A DNA stretch of 64,000 nucleotides, taken from contig JADZBH010000042.1 of NCBI GenBank assembly GCA_020852175.1, positions 1-64,000 of the forward strand, in the 5' to 3' direction. This stretch comes from Bryobacterales bacterium (GTDB lineage Bacteria; Acidobacteriota; Terriglobia; Bryobacterales; Bryobacteraceae). Both the position numbers and the translations under genes were made by a program. The number at the start of each line of letters is the position of its first letter. Position 1 is the stretch's first letter. This document shows, piece by piece, positions 53,635-63,998 of this stretch. A model generated the notes under the pieces. That model was not told the DNA's origin, did not search any database, and worked only from the letters and a program-made list of their open reading frames with translations.

Positions 53635-53735
53635 GGGAAAGCGGCCATGCTATCACAGCGTTGCGCGGCGGGAGACGGTGTGCCGGTAGACGAAGACGGC
53701 TTCTGGCCGATATAGACAGAAGGTATGCCATTTCG

Positions 53736-56700
53736 ATGAGGAAAACGGCTCCAGGTAGAGGCGTTGCGTGGGTGCGCGCGGCGGCCTGGCTGCTGGCGCT
53801 CGCGGCGGTGTCCCAGGCGCAGCGGCTGCCGATTCAGTTTTATGGCGCGGCGGAGGGGCTGAAGAACCTGTCCGTGCACGACGTGGTGCAGGACTCGACG
53901 GGCTTTCTATGGCTGGGAACGGAAAACGGCGTGTTTCGCTTCGACGGAAGCCTGTTCGTGGAATACGGAATGGCCTCGGGGTTGCCGTCCAACTTTGCCT
54001 TCGACTTATGCGCGTCGCCGCGCGGACGGGTCTGGGTGGCCAGTGCTCGCGGCCTGGCAGTGCTGGATGGGGCGCGGTTCCGCGCGGTACCGATGCCAGC
54101 CGGATTCGAATTGGAACCTGGACGCGTGTTGAGCTGCGCACAGGAGGAAAAGCTATATGCCGCCACCCGGCAGGGTCTGGTGGAGGTGGAGCCGCCTGAA
54201 AGTGGCTTGCGGGTGACTCCGGTGGGCGGGCCGCGAGGCGAGGGCGCGGCCGCGCGCGCGGTGCTGGCCACACGGAGCGGCAGCGTGTGGTACGGCTGTG
54301 GGGAAGCCGTGTGCGCGTGGAGTCCCGCGCAACGGCGGAAACGGGTGCTGAGCCGGGAATGGGGGCTGCCGCGGGACTGGTGGGTGTCGCTGGCCGAGGA
54401 CGAGCACGGTGCGGTGTGGCTGCGCAGCCGGACCGGGATGTTGCGCGTGCGGCCGGAGAAAGGGGCATGGGAGGACGTGACGCGGAACCTGCCGCCGACC
54501 ACGAACAGCGGCGAGGTGCGGGCCGTGGCCGGGCTGGATATGTTCGCGGCGACCGACGAGGGCGGGGCGGTGTGGCGGGGGAAGGAATGGGCCGTATACG
54601 GCCGTGCGCGGGGCCTGAACGGGAGCGCGACGACCACGATTTTGCGCGACCGCGAGGGCAATTTGTGGGTGAGCACCGTCGGCAGCGGTCTGGCCCGCGT
54701 GATGGGATTGGGGCAGTGGATGCACCACACCGAAAGCACGGGAATGCGGAGCGCCATGATCTGGGGGATCGAGCGGGGGCCGGAAGGAGACCTGTGGGTG
54801 GCCACCAATGGGGGCCTGCACCGGATGCGGAAGCGTTCCGGTGCGCAAGCGGGTTGGACCGTGTACGGCCCGGGGCGCGGCCTGCCCAACGACCGGGCGC
54901 GTTCGCTGACGGCGACCGGGGACGGAGCGGTCTGGACCGGCTACTACATGGCCGGAGTGGCGCGGCTGGATCCGCGGACGGGCCAGGTGCGGCGCTACGG
55001 CGTCCGGGAGGGGCTGCCGGATGGCCTGGTGATGGCGCTTCAGGCGGACCGGGACGGACGTGTGTGGGCGGCGACGCAGCGGGGCATATTCCGCATCGCG
55101 GCGGCGGGCGGGCGGAGGTGGGAGCGCGTGGCGATTCCGGGGCTGCCCGCGGACGTGTGGGGAGTGGGGCTGATGCTGGACTCCGGCGGAGCGGTGTGGG
55201 TGGCCACGCGGCACGGGCTGGCGCGTTGGGACAGGGCGCGGTGGCGCGTGTTCGGGCGCGGCGACGGGCTGGCCTCGGAGTTTGCCGGCTCGATCGCCCA
55301 GGGGAAGGACGGCAGCTACTGGATCGGCTATCGCGAGGCCGTTGGGCTGACGCGGCTGCGCCTGCGGGCCGATGGGACCACCGAGGCGCGGCAATTCACG
55401 CGGAAGGACGGGCTCGCCTCGGACTTTTGCATGTTCACCGGCGTGGATGCGCGCGGGTGGGTGTGGTATGGCAGCGACAACGGCGTGGACGTGTTCGACG
55501 GCAAGCGCTGGACGCATCACGGCACGGGGGACGGGCTGGTGTGGGACGACACCAACGGTAACTCGTTCTGGGCGGACAGGAACGGAACCGTCTGGCTGGG
55601 CACCAGCCGCGGACTGGCGGAATATTTTCCGAACCGGTTTCCGGCGCGTCCTCCGGTTGTGCTGATCCAGCGCGTGGAGACGGGCAAGCGCGGCTACGAC
55701 GGCGGCTTCGAGGGTTTGCACCTGGGACGTGAGCCGCTGGCGATCACCTTTTCGGCCGTGGCGTTCGAGAACCCGAAGGCCGTTCAGTTCGCCTTCCGGC
55801 TGTTGGGAGAGCCCGGCACGCCCTGGGAGGAGACGCCGGAGCGCGTGCTGCGCTATCCGAAGCTCGATCCGGGCTCGTATGTGTTCGAGGTAAAGGCGCG
55901 CACGGGACATGGCGTGTGGAGCGCGGCGCCGGCGCGGCTCGCTTTCACCGTGAAGCCGGAGTGGTGGCAGACGGGGTGGTTCCTGGGCGGCGCGGCGCTG
56001 GCCGGGGCCTCGCTGGTGTGGCTGGGCCACCGGGCGAGCGTGCGGGCCTTGCGCAAGGCTCGGGAACGGCTGGAGCAGGCCGTTCACGAACGCACGGCGG
56101 AATTGGAGGCGGCCAAACGGAAGGCCGAGGCGGCCAACGAGGCCAAAACCTGGTTTCTGGCGCACATGAGCCACGAGATCCGTACGCCGCTGAACGGCAT
56201 TCTGGGCATGACGCAGTTGATGCTGGGCACGCCCGTTGATGCGGGGCAGCGCGAGTTGCTCGAGATGAGCAAGGCTTCGGCCGATGCGCTGTTGAGCGTG
56301 ATCAACGACGTGCTGGACTTCTCCAAGGTGGAGGCCGGGCGGGTGGAGTTGAGCCGCGCTCCGTTTTCGTTGCGCGAGCTGCTGCGCGCCACCACGGGGA
56401 CGCTGGCCGTGATGGCGGCGCGGGACGGGCTGGCGCTGGAATGCGAGTGCGCGCCCGGCGTGCCGGAGTATGTGGAAGGCGACGCGCAGCGTCTGCGGCA
56501 GGTGCTGTTGAACCTGTTGGGCAACGCGGTGAAGTTCACCCCGGCGGGCACGGTGGCGCTGCGAACGCGGCTGCTGGCGCTTCAAACCGATGGACAGGGG
56601 CGGCCGGTGGCGGAGTTGGAGTTCGCCGTCAGCGATACGGGTATCGGCATGACGGTGGAACAGGCGGCGGTGGTGTTCGAGGCCTTCACGCAGGCCGACA

Positions 56701-57308
56701 GACGGATGTCGCGGAAGTACGGCGGCACGGGGCTGGGGCTGACGATCTCGCGGCAACTCGTGAAGCTGATGGGCGGCGAGATCACGGTGGAGTCCCATGC
56801 GGGCCGAGGAAGCACGTTCCGCGTGAGGGCCCCGTTTCCGGTGGCCGGCCCGCCAGCGCAAGCCTCCGGCGGCGGCGTGCTGGAACCGGTGCGGGAAGCG
56901 GCCCTGAAGGTGCTGGTGGTGGAGGACAACACGGTGAACCAGGTGCTGGCGCGGCGGATGCTGGAAAAGCGCGGGCACGCCGTGGATGTGGCGGGCACGG
57001 GGAGGGCGGCGGTGGACGCCGTGGAACGGAGCGGCTACGACCTGGTGCTGATGGACGTGCAGATGCCGGAGATGGACGGCATCGAGGCGACGCGTGAGAT
57101 CCGGCGCCGCGAAGCCGAGGCGGGCTCGGTCCGGGAGCGGGTGCGCATCGTGGCCATGACGGCGAACGCGATGGAAGGCGACCGTGAGAAGTGCCTGGCA
57201 GACGGCATGGACGGGTACCTGCCGAAGCCCGTGATGATGGACGCCCTTGTGGCCGAGTTGAACGAAGCCGCGCGGCACAAGTCGGGCCGGGAGGCTAACG
57301 GCGGTTAA
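53736..57308 (+). CDS. Beta-propeller hybrid sensor histidine kinase/response regulator
   Basis: 1190 residues from the ATG at 53736 (the frame extends to 53661). A signal peptide leads to Reg_prop repeats (for example [15 protein letters not shown], residues about 40-640), a Y_Y_Y domain near 668-728 and one membrane helix at 743-765. A coiled coil, the HisKA domain ([15 protein letters not shown], His813), an HATPase domain (about 920-1040) and a C-terminal receiver (Asp1107 in [11 protein letters not shown]) follow. This periplasmic propeller layout is used in polysaccharide sensing. No effector domain is seen, so a separate regulator must receive the phosphate. Stops overlap with the next gene. 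Confidence 0.93.
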   Translation: MRKTAPGRGVAWVRAAAWLLALAAVSQAQRLPIQFYGAAEGLKNLSVHDVVQDSTGFLWLGTENGVFRFDGSLFVEYGMASGLPSNFAFDLCASPRGRVWVASARGLAVLDGARFRAVPMPAGFELEPGRVLSCAQEEKLYAATRQGLVEVEPPESGLRVTPVGGPRGEGAAARAVLATRSGSVWYGCGEAVCAWSPAQRRKRVLSREWGLPRDWWVSLAEDEHGAVWLRSRTGMLRVRPEKGAWEDVTRNLPPTTNSGEVRAVAGLDMFAATDEGGAVWRGKEWAVYGRARGLNGSATTTILRDREGNLWVSTVGSGLARVMGLGQWMHHTESTGMRSAMIWGIERGPEGDLWVATNGGLHRMRKRSGAQAGWTVYGPGRGLPNDRARSLTATGDGAVWTGYYMAGVARLDPRTGQVRRYGVREGLPDGLVMALQADRDGRVWAATQRGIFRIAAAGGRRWERVAIPGLPADVWGVGLMLDSGGAVWVATRHGLARWDRARWRVFGRGDGLASEFAGSIAQGKDGSYWIGYREAVGLTRLRLRADGTTEARQFTRKDGLASDFCMFTGVDARGWVWYGSDNGVDVFDGKRWTHHGTGDGLVWDDTNGNSFWADRNGTVWLGTSRGLAEYFPNRFPARPPVVLIQRVETGKRGYDGGFEGLHLGREPLAITFSAVAFENPKAVQFAFRLLGEPGTPWEETPERVLRYPKLDPGSYVFEVKARTGHGVWSAAPARLAFTVKPEWWQTGWFLGGAALAGASLVWLGHRASVRALRKARERLEQAVHERTAELEAAKRKAEAANEAKTWFLAHMSHEIRTPLNGILGMTQLMLGTPVDAGQRELLEMSKASADALLSVINDVLDFSKVEAGRVELSRAPFSLRELLRATTGTLAVMAARDGLALECECAPGVPEYVEGDAQRLRQVLLNLLGNAVKFTPAGTVALRTRLLALQTDGQGRPVAELEFAVSDTGIGMTVEQAAVVFEAFTQADRRMSRKYGGTGLGLTISRQLVKLMGGEITVESHAGRGSTFRVRAPFPVAGPPAQASGGGVLEPVREAALKVLVVEDNTVNQVLARRMLEKRGHAVDVAGTGRAAVDAVERSGYDLVLMDVQMPEMDGIEATREIRRREAEAGSVRERVRIVAMTANAMEGDREKCLADGMDGYLPKPVMMDALVAELNEAARHKSGREANGG

Positions 57309-57976
57309 CGTTCGGCGATCCAGGCGAGGAACATCCCGTCGGGCTCGACATCGGCCCAATACGAAATGGGTTGGGAGCGGACCTGCCGGCAGGAGCGGGC
57401 CAGCAGGGCTTCCAGTTCCGTTCGCGAGAACCATCGCTCCCATTCGGGCGTTTTCAGACGGCCCCAGTGTTCGGCGTTCTTGTCGATGATCACGATGCGG
57501 CCGCCGGGCCGGACAATGCGGCAGATCTGGGCGACGGCGGAAGGAATGTCGACGGCGTGTTCCAGGCTCTCGGTGGCGTAGGCGGCGTCGAAGAGGCCGC
57601 CGCCGAATGGCAGCGCGGTCATGGAGGCGGCGCAGGCGTGCAGCGGCGGCCGCACGTGGGCCAGCATGTTCAGCGAAACATCGGAACATACCAGGCGCGC
57701 GCCGGGAATTTCGGCGGCCAGCGCGCGGGCAAAGCGTCCCTTGCCGCAACCGATGTCGGCGATGCGCGGCGAGCCGAGCGGCGCGAACTCGCGCACCAGC
57801 AGGCGCACGTGTTCCATCCTGGGGTCGATGGTGGAAGGGAAGTGTTCCTCGTCGCCCGCGGCCTCATCGAAGGATTGGCGGATGCGGCGCTCCAGGCCGG
57901 GCGTGAGCGGGGGTGCGTCCTTGAGGACCGCACCCCGGCGCCGCAGGCGGCGGATGAGCGAATGAAGCAGCGCCAC
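57305..57976 (-). CDS. Class I SAM-dependent methyltransferase
   Basis: 223 residues from a GTG at 57976. The motif I Gly-rich loop [16 protein letters not shown] (around residue 72), the second strand SDVSLNM, and [20 protein letters not shown] match UbiE/BioC-type methyltransferases. The substrate is unknown. It lies 11 bases downstream of the phosphofructokinase gene on the same strand and overlaps the convergent kinase stop by 4 bases. Confidence 0.75.
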   Translation of the reverse strand: MALLHSLIRRLRRRGAVLKDAPPLTPGLERRIRQSFDEAAGDEEHFPSTIDPRMEHVRLLVREFAPLGSPRIADIGCGKGRFARALAAEIPGARLVCSDVSLNMLAHVRPPLHACAASMTALPFGGGLFDAAYATESLEHAVDIPSAVAQICRIVRPGGRIVIIDKNAEHWGRLKTPEWERWFSRTELEALLARSCRQVRSQPISYWADVEPDGMFLAWIAER

Positions 57977-57987
57977 CCTGGTTCCGA

Positions 57988-59169
57988 TCAGGCCTTGGTG
58001 AGGAAGATGGGCAGACCGAGCTTGTGATTGTATGTGGGACGGTAGCGCTCGGTGTTGTACATGGTTTCGACATCGACGCGGCGCGGCCCCAGGCGCGGAT
58101 CGGGGATCGGCGAGAGCGCGTAGCAGCCGTTCACGATGGACGTCATCAAGCCCGACTTGCCTTCGCAGATGCAGTCGTAGGCCATGCCGGCGAACGTGGA
58201 GGCGACCATCTTGTCGACGAAGTCGGCTTCGCCGGAGCGCAGATCGTAGGTAAGGTCGCTGACGATGGTCTCCTCGCCGGTGGCCGCCTTCAGTTTATCG
58301 GAGAAGACCTCGCCGACGTTCATCTTCTTGCGGTGGCCATAGGCGTCCTCGGCGCCGTAGTGCTGCACCTGGTAGCCCTGCCATTCGCTGCCCTCGCTGA
58401 GAACGACCAGCGCATAGTTGGAGGGGTTGTTGCGCTTGTCGTTCACCAGCAGGTCGATCATCTTGTCCAGGTCGAACTTGTATTCGGGGATGCCGCAGCG
58501 GACGCTCGTCACGAAGGCCGTGTAGAGCGAGGTGTAGCCGGCATCGCGTCCAAACACGCGGAAGATGCCGATGCGTTCGTGCGAGCCGACCGTGGAGCGC
58601 TGGCGGTTGATGGCGTCCATGGCGCGCGAGATCGCCGTCGAGAATCCGATGCAGTATTCCGTGTTGCGGACGTCGTTGTCCATGGTTTTCGGAATTGCCA
58701 CCACGGGCACGCCCGCGTTGTTCAGGTGAGCGGCGTAGGAGAGCGTGTCGTCGCCGCCGATGGCCACCAGGTAATCGACGTTCAACTCCTTCAGGTTCTT
58801 CTTCACCTGCTCGGTGACGTCATAGGTGACGGACTTCTTGCCCTCCTTCTCGATCTCTTTCCACGGGAACTGCTGGCCCTGGAGGAAAGGCGGCAGCGCC
58901 TTCATCTTGATGGGGTTGGTGCGCGAGGAGTGAAGGAATGTGCCGCCGGTGCGGTCGATGGTGCGCGTGTTCTCACGCGTCAGGTTCAGAACATACCGGT
59001 TGCGTGAACCCGGGTCGGCCAGATTGACGTGTGTCAGACCCTCCCAGCCGCGGCGGATGCCGGTTACCTCGAAGCCAGCCTCGGAGGCGCGATAGGTGAC
59101 GCCCTTGATGACAGAGTTGAGGCCCGGGACGTCTCCTCCGCCGGTGAGGATGCCGATACGTTTTGCCAT
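57988..59169 (-). CDS. Phosphofructokinase, PPi-dependent type signature
   Basis: 393 residues. GGGDVPGLNSVIKG opens the fold. In the phosphoryl-donor motif the sequence is G138-G139-D140-D141 rather than GGDG, and the catalytic segment is P-K161-TMDND with Asp164. The Asp plus Lys combination is diagnostic of pyrophosphate-dependent enzymes, whereas ATP-dependent ones have Gly at both places. It interconverts fructose 6-phosphate and the 1,6-bisphosphate, probably reversibly. Prediction from residues only. Confidence 0.85.
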   Translation of the reverse strand: MAKRIGILTGGGDVPGLNSVIKGVTYRASEAGFEVTGIRRGWEGLTHVNLADPGSRNRYVLNLTRENTRTIDRTGGTFLHSSRTNPIKMKALPPFLQGQQFPWKEIEKEGKKSVTYDVTEQVKKNLKELNVDYLVAIGGDDTLSYAAHLNNAGVPVVAIPKTMDNDVRNTEYCIGFSTAISRAMDAINRQRSTVGSHERIGIFRVFGRDAGYTSLYTAFVTSVRCGIPEYKFDLDKMIDLLVNDKRNNPSNYALVVLSEGSEWQGYQVQHYGAEDAYGHRKKMNVGEVFSDKLKAATGEETIVSDLTYDLRSGEADFVDKMVASTFAGMAYDCICEGKSGLMTSIVNGCYALSPIPDPRLGPRRVDVETMYNTERYRPTYNHKLGLPIFLTKA

Positions 59170-59347
59170 GATGACTCCTGAATGTCCCTGAAAAGGGAGG
59201 ATGAAACTACCAGTGTATCAAGGCATGGCGCGGGCTCAGGCGGCGCGGCGGGCGGCGCGGGCTCAGTCGGCAGGACAGGTGGCGCGGCGGGAGCGGCCCG
59301 ATGGGCACGGCGCGGCGGGGGCGGCCCGGTTGCGCGATCCTATCCGG

Positions 59348-59767
59348 ATGGAATATCGCACAGGCAACGAGCTCGATCTGGACCAGGTGATCGAACTCTA
59401 CAGAGCCTCGACACTCGGCGAGCGCAGGCCGGTGGACGACCGTGAGCGGATGGGAAAAATGCTGGCAGCGGCCAACCTGGTGATCACGGCGTGGGAGGGA
59501 GGTACGTTGATGGGCATCGCGCGTTCGGTGACCGACGGCGCCTACTGCACCTATCTGTCGGACCTGGCCGTACGGCTTTCACACCAGCGGCAGGGCATTG
59601 GCAGGGAGTTGATGAGGCGGACCCAGGCGGCGGCGCCCGAAGCCACGCTGATCCTGCTGGCGGCGCCGAAAGCGGCGGAGTATTATCCACACGTGGGGTT
59701 CAGCAGACATGAAAGTTGCTGGATCTTGAGACCGGGCGAAACGATCGCCAGCGAGGCGGAACAATGA
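59348..59767 (+). CDS. GNAT family N-acetyltransferase
   Basis: 139 residues from the ATG at 59348 (the longer frame to 59201 is Ala/Arg-rich low-complexity sequence and unlikely to be translated). The acetyl-CoA motif LSHQRQGIGRELMRR is the canonical Q/RxxGxG/A, and YYPHVGFSRHES is the C-terminal beta strand. The substrate is unknown. The 178-base upstream gap is GC-rich low-complexity sequence with nothing recognisable. It overlaps the next start by 4 bases (ATGA). Confidence 0.8.
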   Translation: MEYRTGNELDLDQVIELYRASTLGERRPVDDRERMGKMLAAANLVITAWEGGTLMGIARSVTDGAYCTYLSDLAVRLSHQRQGIGRELMRRTQAAAPEATLILLAAPKAAEYYPHVGFSRHESCWILRPGETIASEAEQ

Positions 59768-60561
59768 AGCGGCGGACGATGACCGCGCTCCTGGCCGGAA
59801 GCGCATGGACGCGCGCGGCGTGGGCGGCCGAGGCATGGACGAAGGATCCCGGGAGTTGGGACGAGCAGGATATCCAGAAGCTGTTGACCGATTCGCCGTG
59901 GGCAAGGAAGGTGCAAGTGGCATTCGGGGGCGGCGCGGGCGGCGCGATGCCCGGAGGCATGGGCGGTGGCGGCATGGCCGCCGATGCCGGCGCGGAAGGC
60001 GGATTGAGCGGCCCCGGCGGCGGACCGGGCGGGGGCATGGGTGGCGGAGGACGGCGCGGCGGCGGCATGGGCTCAGGCATGGGAGGACAGGCGCGGACTG
60101 TGACCTACGTTGTGCGCTGGATGAGCGCGCTGCCCGTGAAGCAGGCCTTTGTGCAGGCCCGCCTGGGCAAGGAGGCAGGCGCCTCCGAACAGGCACGGCA
60201 GTACATCGCCCGGCAGGAGACGCATTACCTTGTGGCCGTCGTGGGTCCGGCGCGCGGCGCGGGCATGGGCGGTCGCGGACGGCCGGACGGCGCGGGTGGC
60301 ACGGAAGAACACTCGGAGAAGATGGCCGGACACCTGCGCGAAGGCACGGTACTGTCGCGCAAAGGCAAGCCTCCCATACACCCCGAGACCATCGAGATGC
60401 CGAAACCGGGCCAGGGCAGCTATCTGTTCCAGTTCCCGAAGGCGGACGCCATTACGGAGGCCGACAAGGAGGTGGAGTTCGCCACGCGACTCGGTCCGTT
60501 CGAGATCAAACGAAAGTTCAAACTAAAGGACATGTTCTACCAGGGGGCTCTGGCTTTGTAG
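59764..60561 (+). CDS. Secreted Gly-rich protein with GWxTD-like start
   Basis: 265 residues, starting in an ATGA overlap with the GNAT gene. Signal peptide MKRRTMTALLAGSAWTRAAW. Residues 30-55 (SWDEQDIQKLLTDSPWARKV) resemble a motif in secreted acidobacterial proteins. A low-complexity Gly/Met-rich stretch (about 55-105) splits it from a C-terminal domain that reads as alpha/beta (RWMSALPVKQAFVQARLGKE). The function is unknown. It forms a unit with the lipoprotein downstream. Confidence 0.6.
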   Translation: MKRRTMTALLAGSAWTRAAWAAEAWTKDPGSWDEQDIQKLLTDSPWARKVQVAFGGGAGGAMPGGMGGGGMAADAGAEGGLSGPGGGPGGGMGGGGRRGGGMGSGMGGQARTVTYVVRWMSALPVKQAFVQARLGKEAGASEQARQYIARQETHYLVAVVGPARGAGMGGRGRPDGAGGTEEHSEKMAGHLREGTVLSRKGKPPIHPETIEMPKPGQGSYLFQFPKADAITEADKEVEFATRLGPFEIKRKFKLKDMFYQGALAL

Positions 60562-60643
60562 GGACGCGGAAGCAGCGGCCGGGAAAAGCCATGGCGGACT
60601 GACACAGACGGAGACGGCCTTACGCAGAGCATGGTGGGAGGAC

Positions 60644-62002
60644 ATGATGAGAACCGTCGTACTGCTGGCCGCCGCGCTGAGTGTTTGGAGCGCCGGATGC
60701 GTCCGGCGAGAAGCGGCGAACGGCGCCGAGGAGGAGATTCGCGGCGTGCCGGTGGGCAGCGCACCGCCGGATGCGGCGGTGGCGCGCGGGGCAGGGGGAG
60801 GGGGAGGAGGCGTAAGCGGAGGCGCTTCCCTTCCCCGTCGCGGCGCGCCTGCCAACTATTCCTCGAATGAAGGCCCTGGCGGCGCGGGGCGCATCCTGCG
60901 CGCCTCATTCTCCGGCAATGCGCGGAGTGCGCGGATGGTGATGACGGCTCTGCTGGGCGATCTGGGGGCGCAGTACTTCGACGGCAAGCCAGGCGTGACG
61001 GGCGCCGTTGCAAGCCAGGACGATCAACGCGGGCAGGCGATGTTTCAAACGGCGCTGGGAGCCGTGCCCGTGGCGGGGCTGCTGGTGGTGGAACTGTCGG
61101 AGGGCAGCGGCCGCGCCACGGTCCTGCTGGACACGGCGGCGCGGTTCCGCTCCTCGCTGCCGGGGCTGGCGCGCCTGGCCGGCGGCGCACCGGGCGGCGC
61201 GCAGCCTGCTCCCAAGCGGCAGATCCAGTGGGTGCAACACCAGTTCCCCGACGGCAGCGGCGCCATTGAACTGCCTTCGGACTGGCGGCTGCTGAGCGCG
61301 GCCAAGGGCGCGGTGGATGCCATGGGGCCCAACGGCGAAGCCATCGGGCTGGGCGGGCCGTTCCTGGTGAACACGAACCAGTGGTACGCGCAAAGCGGCT
61401 ATCTGGTGGGGCCGTATATGAAGCCGTTGCAGGCGCTCGAATATCTTTACCCGCAGATGGCGCGGCAGACGGCGCGGCTGGGCTACCACAAGCAACTGGA
61501 GCGCATCATCGAGTCGCAGGAGTTCAGCGAGCAGGGAGTCCCGGCGGCTTACACGCTCTACGACGGCGTGCTGAATGGCCGCGCCTACCGCTGGTACGAG
61601 ATGAGCACGACGCGCATGATCGATCAGTCGATGTGGATGTACTACCAGTCCGTGGTGGGCGCGCCGCGCGAGAACTTCGCCAGCGAATTCGGCACGCTGT
61701 TGCAAGTCTGGGGCACCTGGCGGATCAGCGGGCGTCTCATCGCCAGCCGCCTGCGCAGCGCCGTGGAGAGTATGAGGCAGGCCGGTGAAATCTACCGTTC
61801 GGCGAACCAGTCCGCCAGCGCCACCTACGACCGAACGAACCGCGCCTGGAGCCTCTACATACGAGGCAATGAACTGGTGGAGCACATGCCGACGGGCGGA
61901 CGCGGCGAGGTGGACCAGAACTACGCGCGGAAGATGGTGGAAGAGTTGAACCGCGCCGAAGGCGCCGAAACGTGGCGCGTGGTGCCAATGCGCGACTACT
62001 GA
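60644..62002 (+). CDS. Putative lipoprotein of unknown function
   Basis: 452 residues. The signal ends in S-A-G-C (WSAGC), a lipobox, so it is probably anchored in the outer or inner membrane through Cys19. A Gly-rich spacer follows (about 45-65). The remainder has mixed alpha/beta sequence with conserved-looking Tyr/Trp clusters (YLYPQMARQTARLGYHKQLE, MWMYYQSVVGAPREN). No family is recognised. It lies 82 bases after the Gly-rich protein, with a similar Gly-rich segment. Confidence 0.6.
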   Translation: MMRTVVLLAAALSVWSAGCVRREAANGAEEEIRGVPVGSAPPDAAVARGAGGGGGGVSGGASLPRRGAPANYSSNEGPGGAGRILRASFSGNARSARMVMTALLGDLGAQYFDGKPGVTGAVASQDDQRGQAMFQTALGAVPVAGLLVVELSEGSGRATVLLDTAARFRSSLPGLARLAGGAPGGAQPAPKRQIQWVQHQFPDGSGAIELPSDWRLLSAAKGAVDAMGPNGEAIGLGGPFLVNTNQWYAQSGYLVGPYMKPLQALEYLYPQMARQTARLGYHKQLERIIESQEFSEQGVPAAYTLYDGVLNGRAYRWYEMSTTRMIDQSMWMYYQSVVGAPRENFASEFGTLLQVWGTWRISGRLIASRLRSAVESMRQAGEIYRSANQSASATYDRTNRAWSLYIRGNELVEHMPTGGRGEVDQNYARKMVEELNRAEGAETWRVVPMRDY

Positions 62003-62090
62003 GGCCGCGTGGCGCGCACGGCAGGGGTATCGTGGCGAGGTGGCGCCGGGACTCGACGCCCGGTAGACTCAACATAGTAGGTATTTCACC

Positions 62091-62534
62091 ATGACACACC
62101 GCTTCCCCGCCCTGATTCTCGCCGCTTTGACCATGACGGTGGCGCTGCCGGCCGCCGAACCCTGGACGGCCGCGGAACTGCTGCCGCCGGCGCAACTGGC
62201 CCAGCGGCTGACGACGGGCGAAAAACCGCTGGTGATCTTCGTCGGCCCGCAGTATCTGTATCGCGCCAAGCACATCGCCGGTTCGCTCGACGGCGGCATG
62301 GCAGCCAAGCCGGAAGGCATCGCGTCGTTGCTGGCGCTGGTGAAGGGCAAGGCTCCCGGCACGGAGATCATTCTCTATTGCGGCTGCTGCCCGATGAACG
62401 TCTGCCCGAACATCCGGCCCGCGGTGAAGGCGCTGAAGAACGCGGGCTTCACGAAGGTGCGTCTGCTCGAGTTGCCCACGCGGCTGGCCCAGGATTGGAC
62501 CGAAAAGGGCTATCCGGTGGCGTCGTCGCGCTGA
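62091..62534 (+). CDS. Secreted rhodanese-like protein
   Basis: 147 residues with a signal peptide ending near Leu-Pro-Ala-Ala. The rhodanese-type core is visible (KPLVIFVGPQYLYRAKHIAG), and the active loop is CGCCPMNVCPN with Cys97, 99, 100 and 105, four Cys instead of the usual one. That may reflect metal or disulfide chemistry. It ends 6 bases before the convergent glcD gene. Confidence 0.7.
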   Translation: MTHRFPALILAALTMTVALPAAEPWTAAELLPPAQLAQRLTTGEKPLVIFVGPQYLYRAKHIAGSLDGGMAAKPEGIASLLALVKGKAPGTEIILYCGCCPMNVCPNIRPAVKALKNAGFTKVRLLELPTRLAQDWTEKGYPVASSR

Positions 62535-62540
62535 GGCGTG

Positions 62541-63998
62541 TCAGATCTCGGTGGCGGCGCTCAGCGGGCGCTGGCGAATCTCGACGCACCCGCGTCCGGT
62601 GGGCAGCACCTTGGCGGGATTCAACATGCAATCGGGATCGAACAGCCGCTTGAGCGCGGCCATCATGTCGAGCGAATCGGGCGGGAACTGCTGGGACATC
62701 AATTCCATTTTTTCCATGCCCACGCCGTGCTCGCCGGTGATGGAACCGCCGGCCGAGATGCAGAATTCCAGAATCGCTTCGCCGGCGTGCTGAGCCTTTT
62801 CTAGATCGCCCGGCTTGCGCATGTCGAACAGGATGATGGGGTGCAGGTTTCCGTCGCCGGCATGGAAGATGTTCGAGATGGTGAGGCCGAAGCGGGCCGA
62901 GGTTTCGCGAATGAAGTCAAGCGCGGCGGGAATCTTCGTCCGCGGCACCACGCCGTCCTGCACATAGTAGAACGGGCTGACGCGGCCCACGGCGCCGAAG
63001 GCGTTCTTGCGGCCCTTCCACAGCAGGTCGCGTTCCTCGGCCGAGCGGGCAACGCGGAACTCGCGCGCGCCGCACGCGCCGCATACCTCGCGAATCTGTC
63101 CGGCCTGCTCCTCCACCTGCTCGCGCAGCCCTTCCAACTCGATCAGCAGCACGGCTTCGGCGTCCAGCGGGAAGCCCGCGTGCGTCGCCTCCTCCACCAT
63201 CCGCAGCATGACGCCGTCGAGCATCTCCACGGCGACGGGCGTGATGGCGCGCGCCGTGATGCCGGAGACGGCCTGGCCGCAGGCGATGGCCGAATCAAAA
63301 ATCACCAAAATTGTTTTCACCGCCTCCGGCATGCGCATCAGCCGAACGGTGACCTCGGTGATGAACGCCATGGTTCCTTCCGAGCCCGTGAACAGGCCGG
63401 TGAGATCGTAGCCCGGCGCGTCGGTGGCTTTGCCGCCCGTACGGACGATGGCGCCATCGGCGAGCACCAGCTCGACGCCGGTCACGTGGTTCGTCGTCAC
63501 GCCATAGGCGAGCGTGTGCGGTCCGCCCGCGTTTTCGGCGACGTTGCCGCCGATGGTGCAGGCCCGCTGCGAAGAAGGGTCGGGCGCGTAGAAGAAACGG
63601 TCGCGCGCCACGGCGTTCGACATTTCCAGATTCACGACGCCCGGCTGCACGCGCATGCGCTCATTGGGCAGGTCGATTTCGAGAATGCGGTTCATGCGGG
63701 CGAAGGCGATCATCAGGCCGCCGCGCCGGGGAATGGCCCCGCCGGAAAGCCCCGTGCCCGCACCGCGTCCTGTTATGGGCAGGCCATGGCGCACGGCGGC
63801 GCGCACCAATCGCGAAACCTGCTCCGCGCTGGAGGGGAAAACAACCATCTCCGGCCGCGCCTTGTCCACTCCGCCGTCGTACTCATAAAGCACCAGGTCC
63901 TCGGGCCGCGTAAGCGCGTGGCGAGACCCGACAATGGAAGCGAGTTCGTCGCGCGCGGCGCCGTCGAGCGCGGGCGTGGAGGCGGGAGATGGGGCCAC
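62541..63998 (-). CDS. glcD: FAD-linked oxidase, GlcD/D-lactate dehydrogenase type
   Basis: 485 residues to a GTG at 63998; the frame is open to the window end, so the true start may lie outside. FAD-binding type 4 domain: ITGRGAGTGLSGGAIPRRGG around residue 75 and IGGNVAENAGG around residue 150. The C-terminal FAD-oxidase domain has DGNLHPIILFD and ITGEHGVGMEK. It likely oxidises glycolate or D-lactate. The partner subunits GlcE and GlcF would lie outside the window. Confidence 0.85.
   Translation of the reverse strand: MAPSPASTPALDGAARDELASIVGSRHALTRPEDLVLYEYDGGVDKARPEMVVFPSSAEQVSRLVRAAVRHGLPITGRGAGTGLSGGAIPRRGGLMIAFARMNRILEIDLPNERMRVQPGVVNLEMSNAVARDRFFYAPDPSSQRACTIGGNVAENAGGPHTLAYGVTTNHVTGVELVLADGAIVRTGGKATDAPGYDLTGLFTGSEGTMAFITEVTVRLMRMPEAVKTILVIFDSAIACGQAVSGITARAITPVAVEMLDGVMLRMVEEATHAGFPLDAEAVLLIELEGLREQVEEQAGQIREVCGACGAREFRVARSAEERDLLWKGRKNAFGAVGRVSPFYYVQDGVVPRTKIPAALDFIRETSARFGLTISNIFHAGDGNLHPIILFDMRKPGDLEKAQHAGEAILEFCISAGGSITGEHGVGMEKMELMSQQFPPDSLDMMAALKRLFDPDCMLNPAKVLPTGRGCVEIRQRPLSAATEI

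Noticed and set aside
54153-57749. 1198-codon minus-strand frame
   Set aside because: Opposite strand of the hybrid kinase, Arg/Pro/His-rich low-complexity sequence with no start signal.
59230-59335. GC-rich repetitive stretch before the GNAT gene
   Set aside because: Imperfect GGCGGCGCGG-type low complexity with no arm structure or conserved unit; the frame through it is unlikely to be translated.
59930-60090. Gly-rich segment suspected as frameshift or sequencing artefact
   Set aside because: The frame stays continuous with sensible sequence on both sides, and Gly/Met-rich linkers are common in these proteins.
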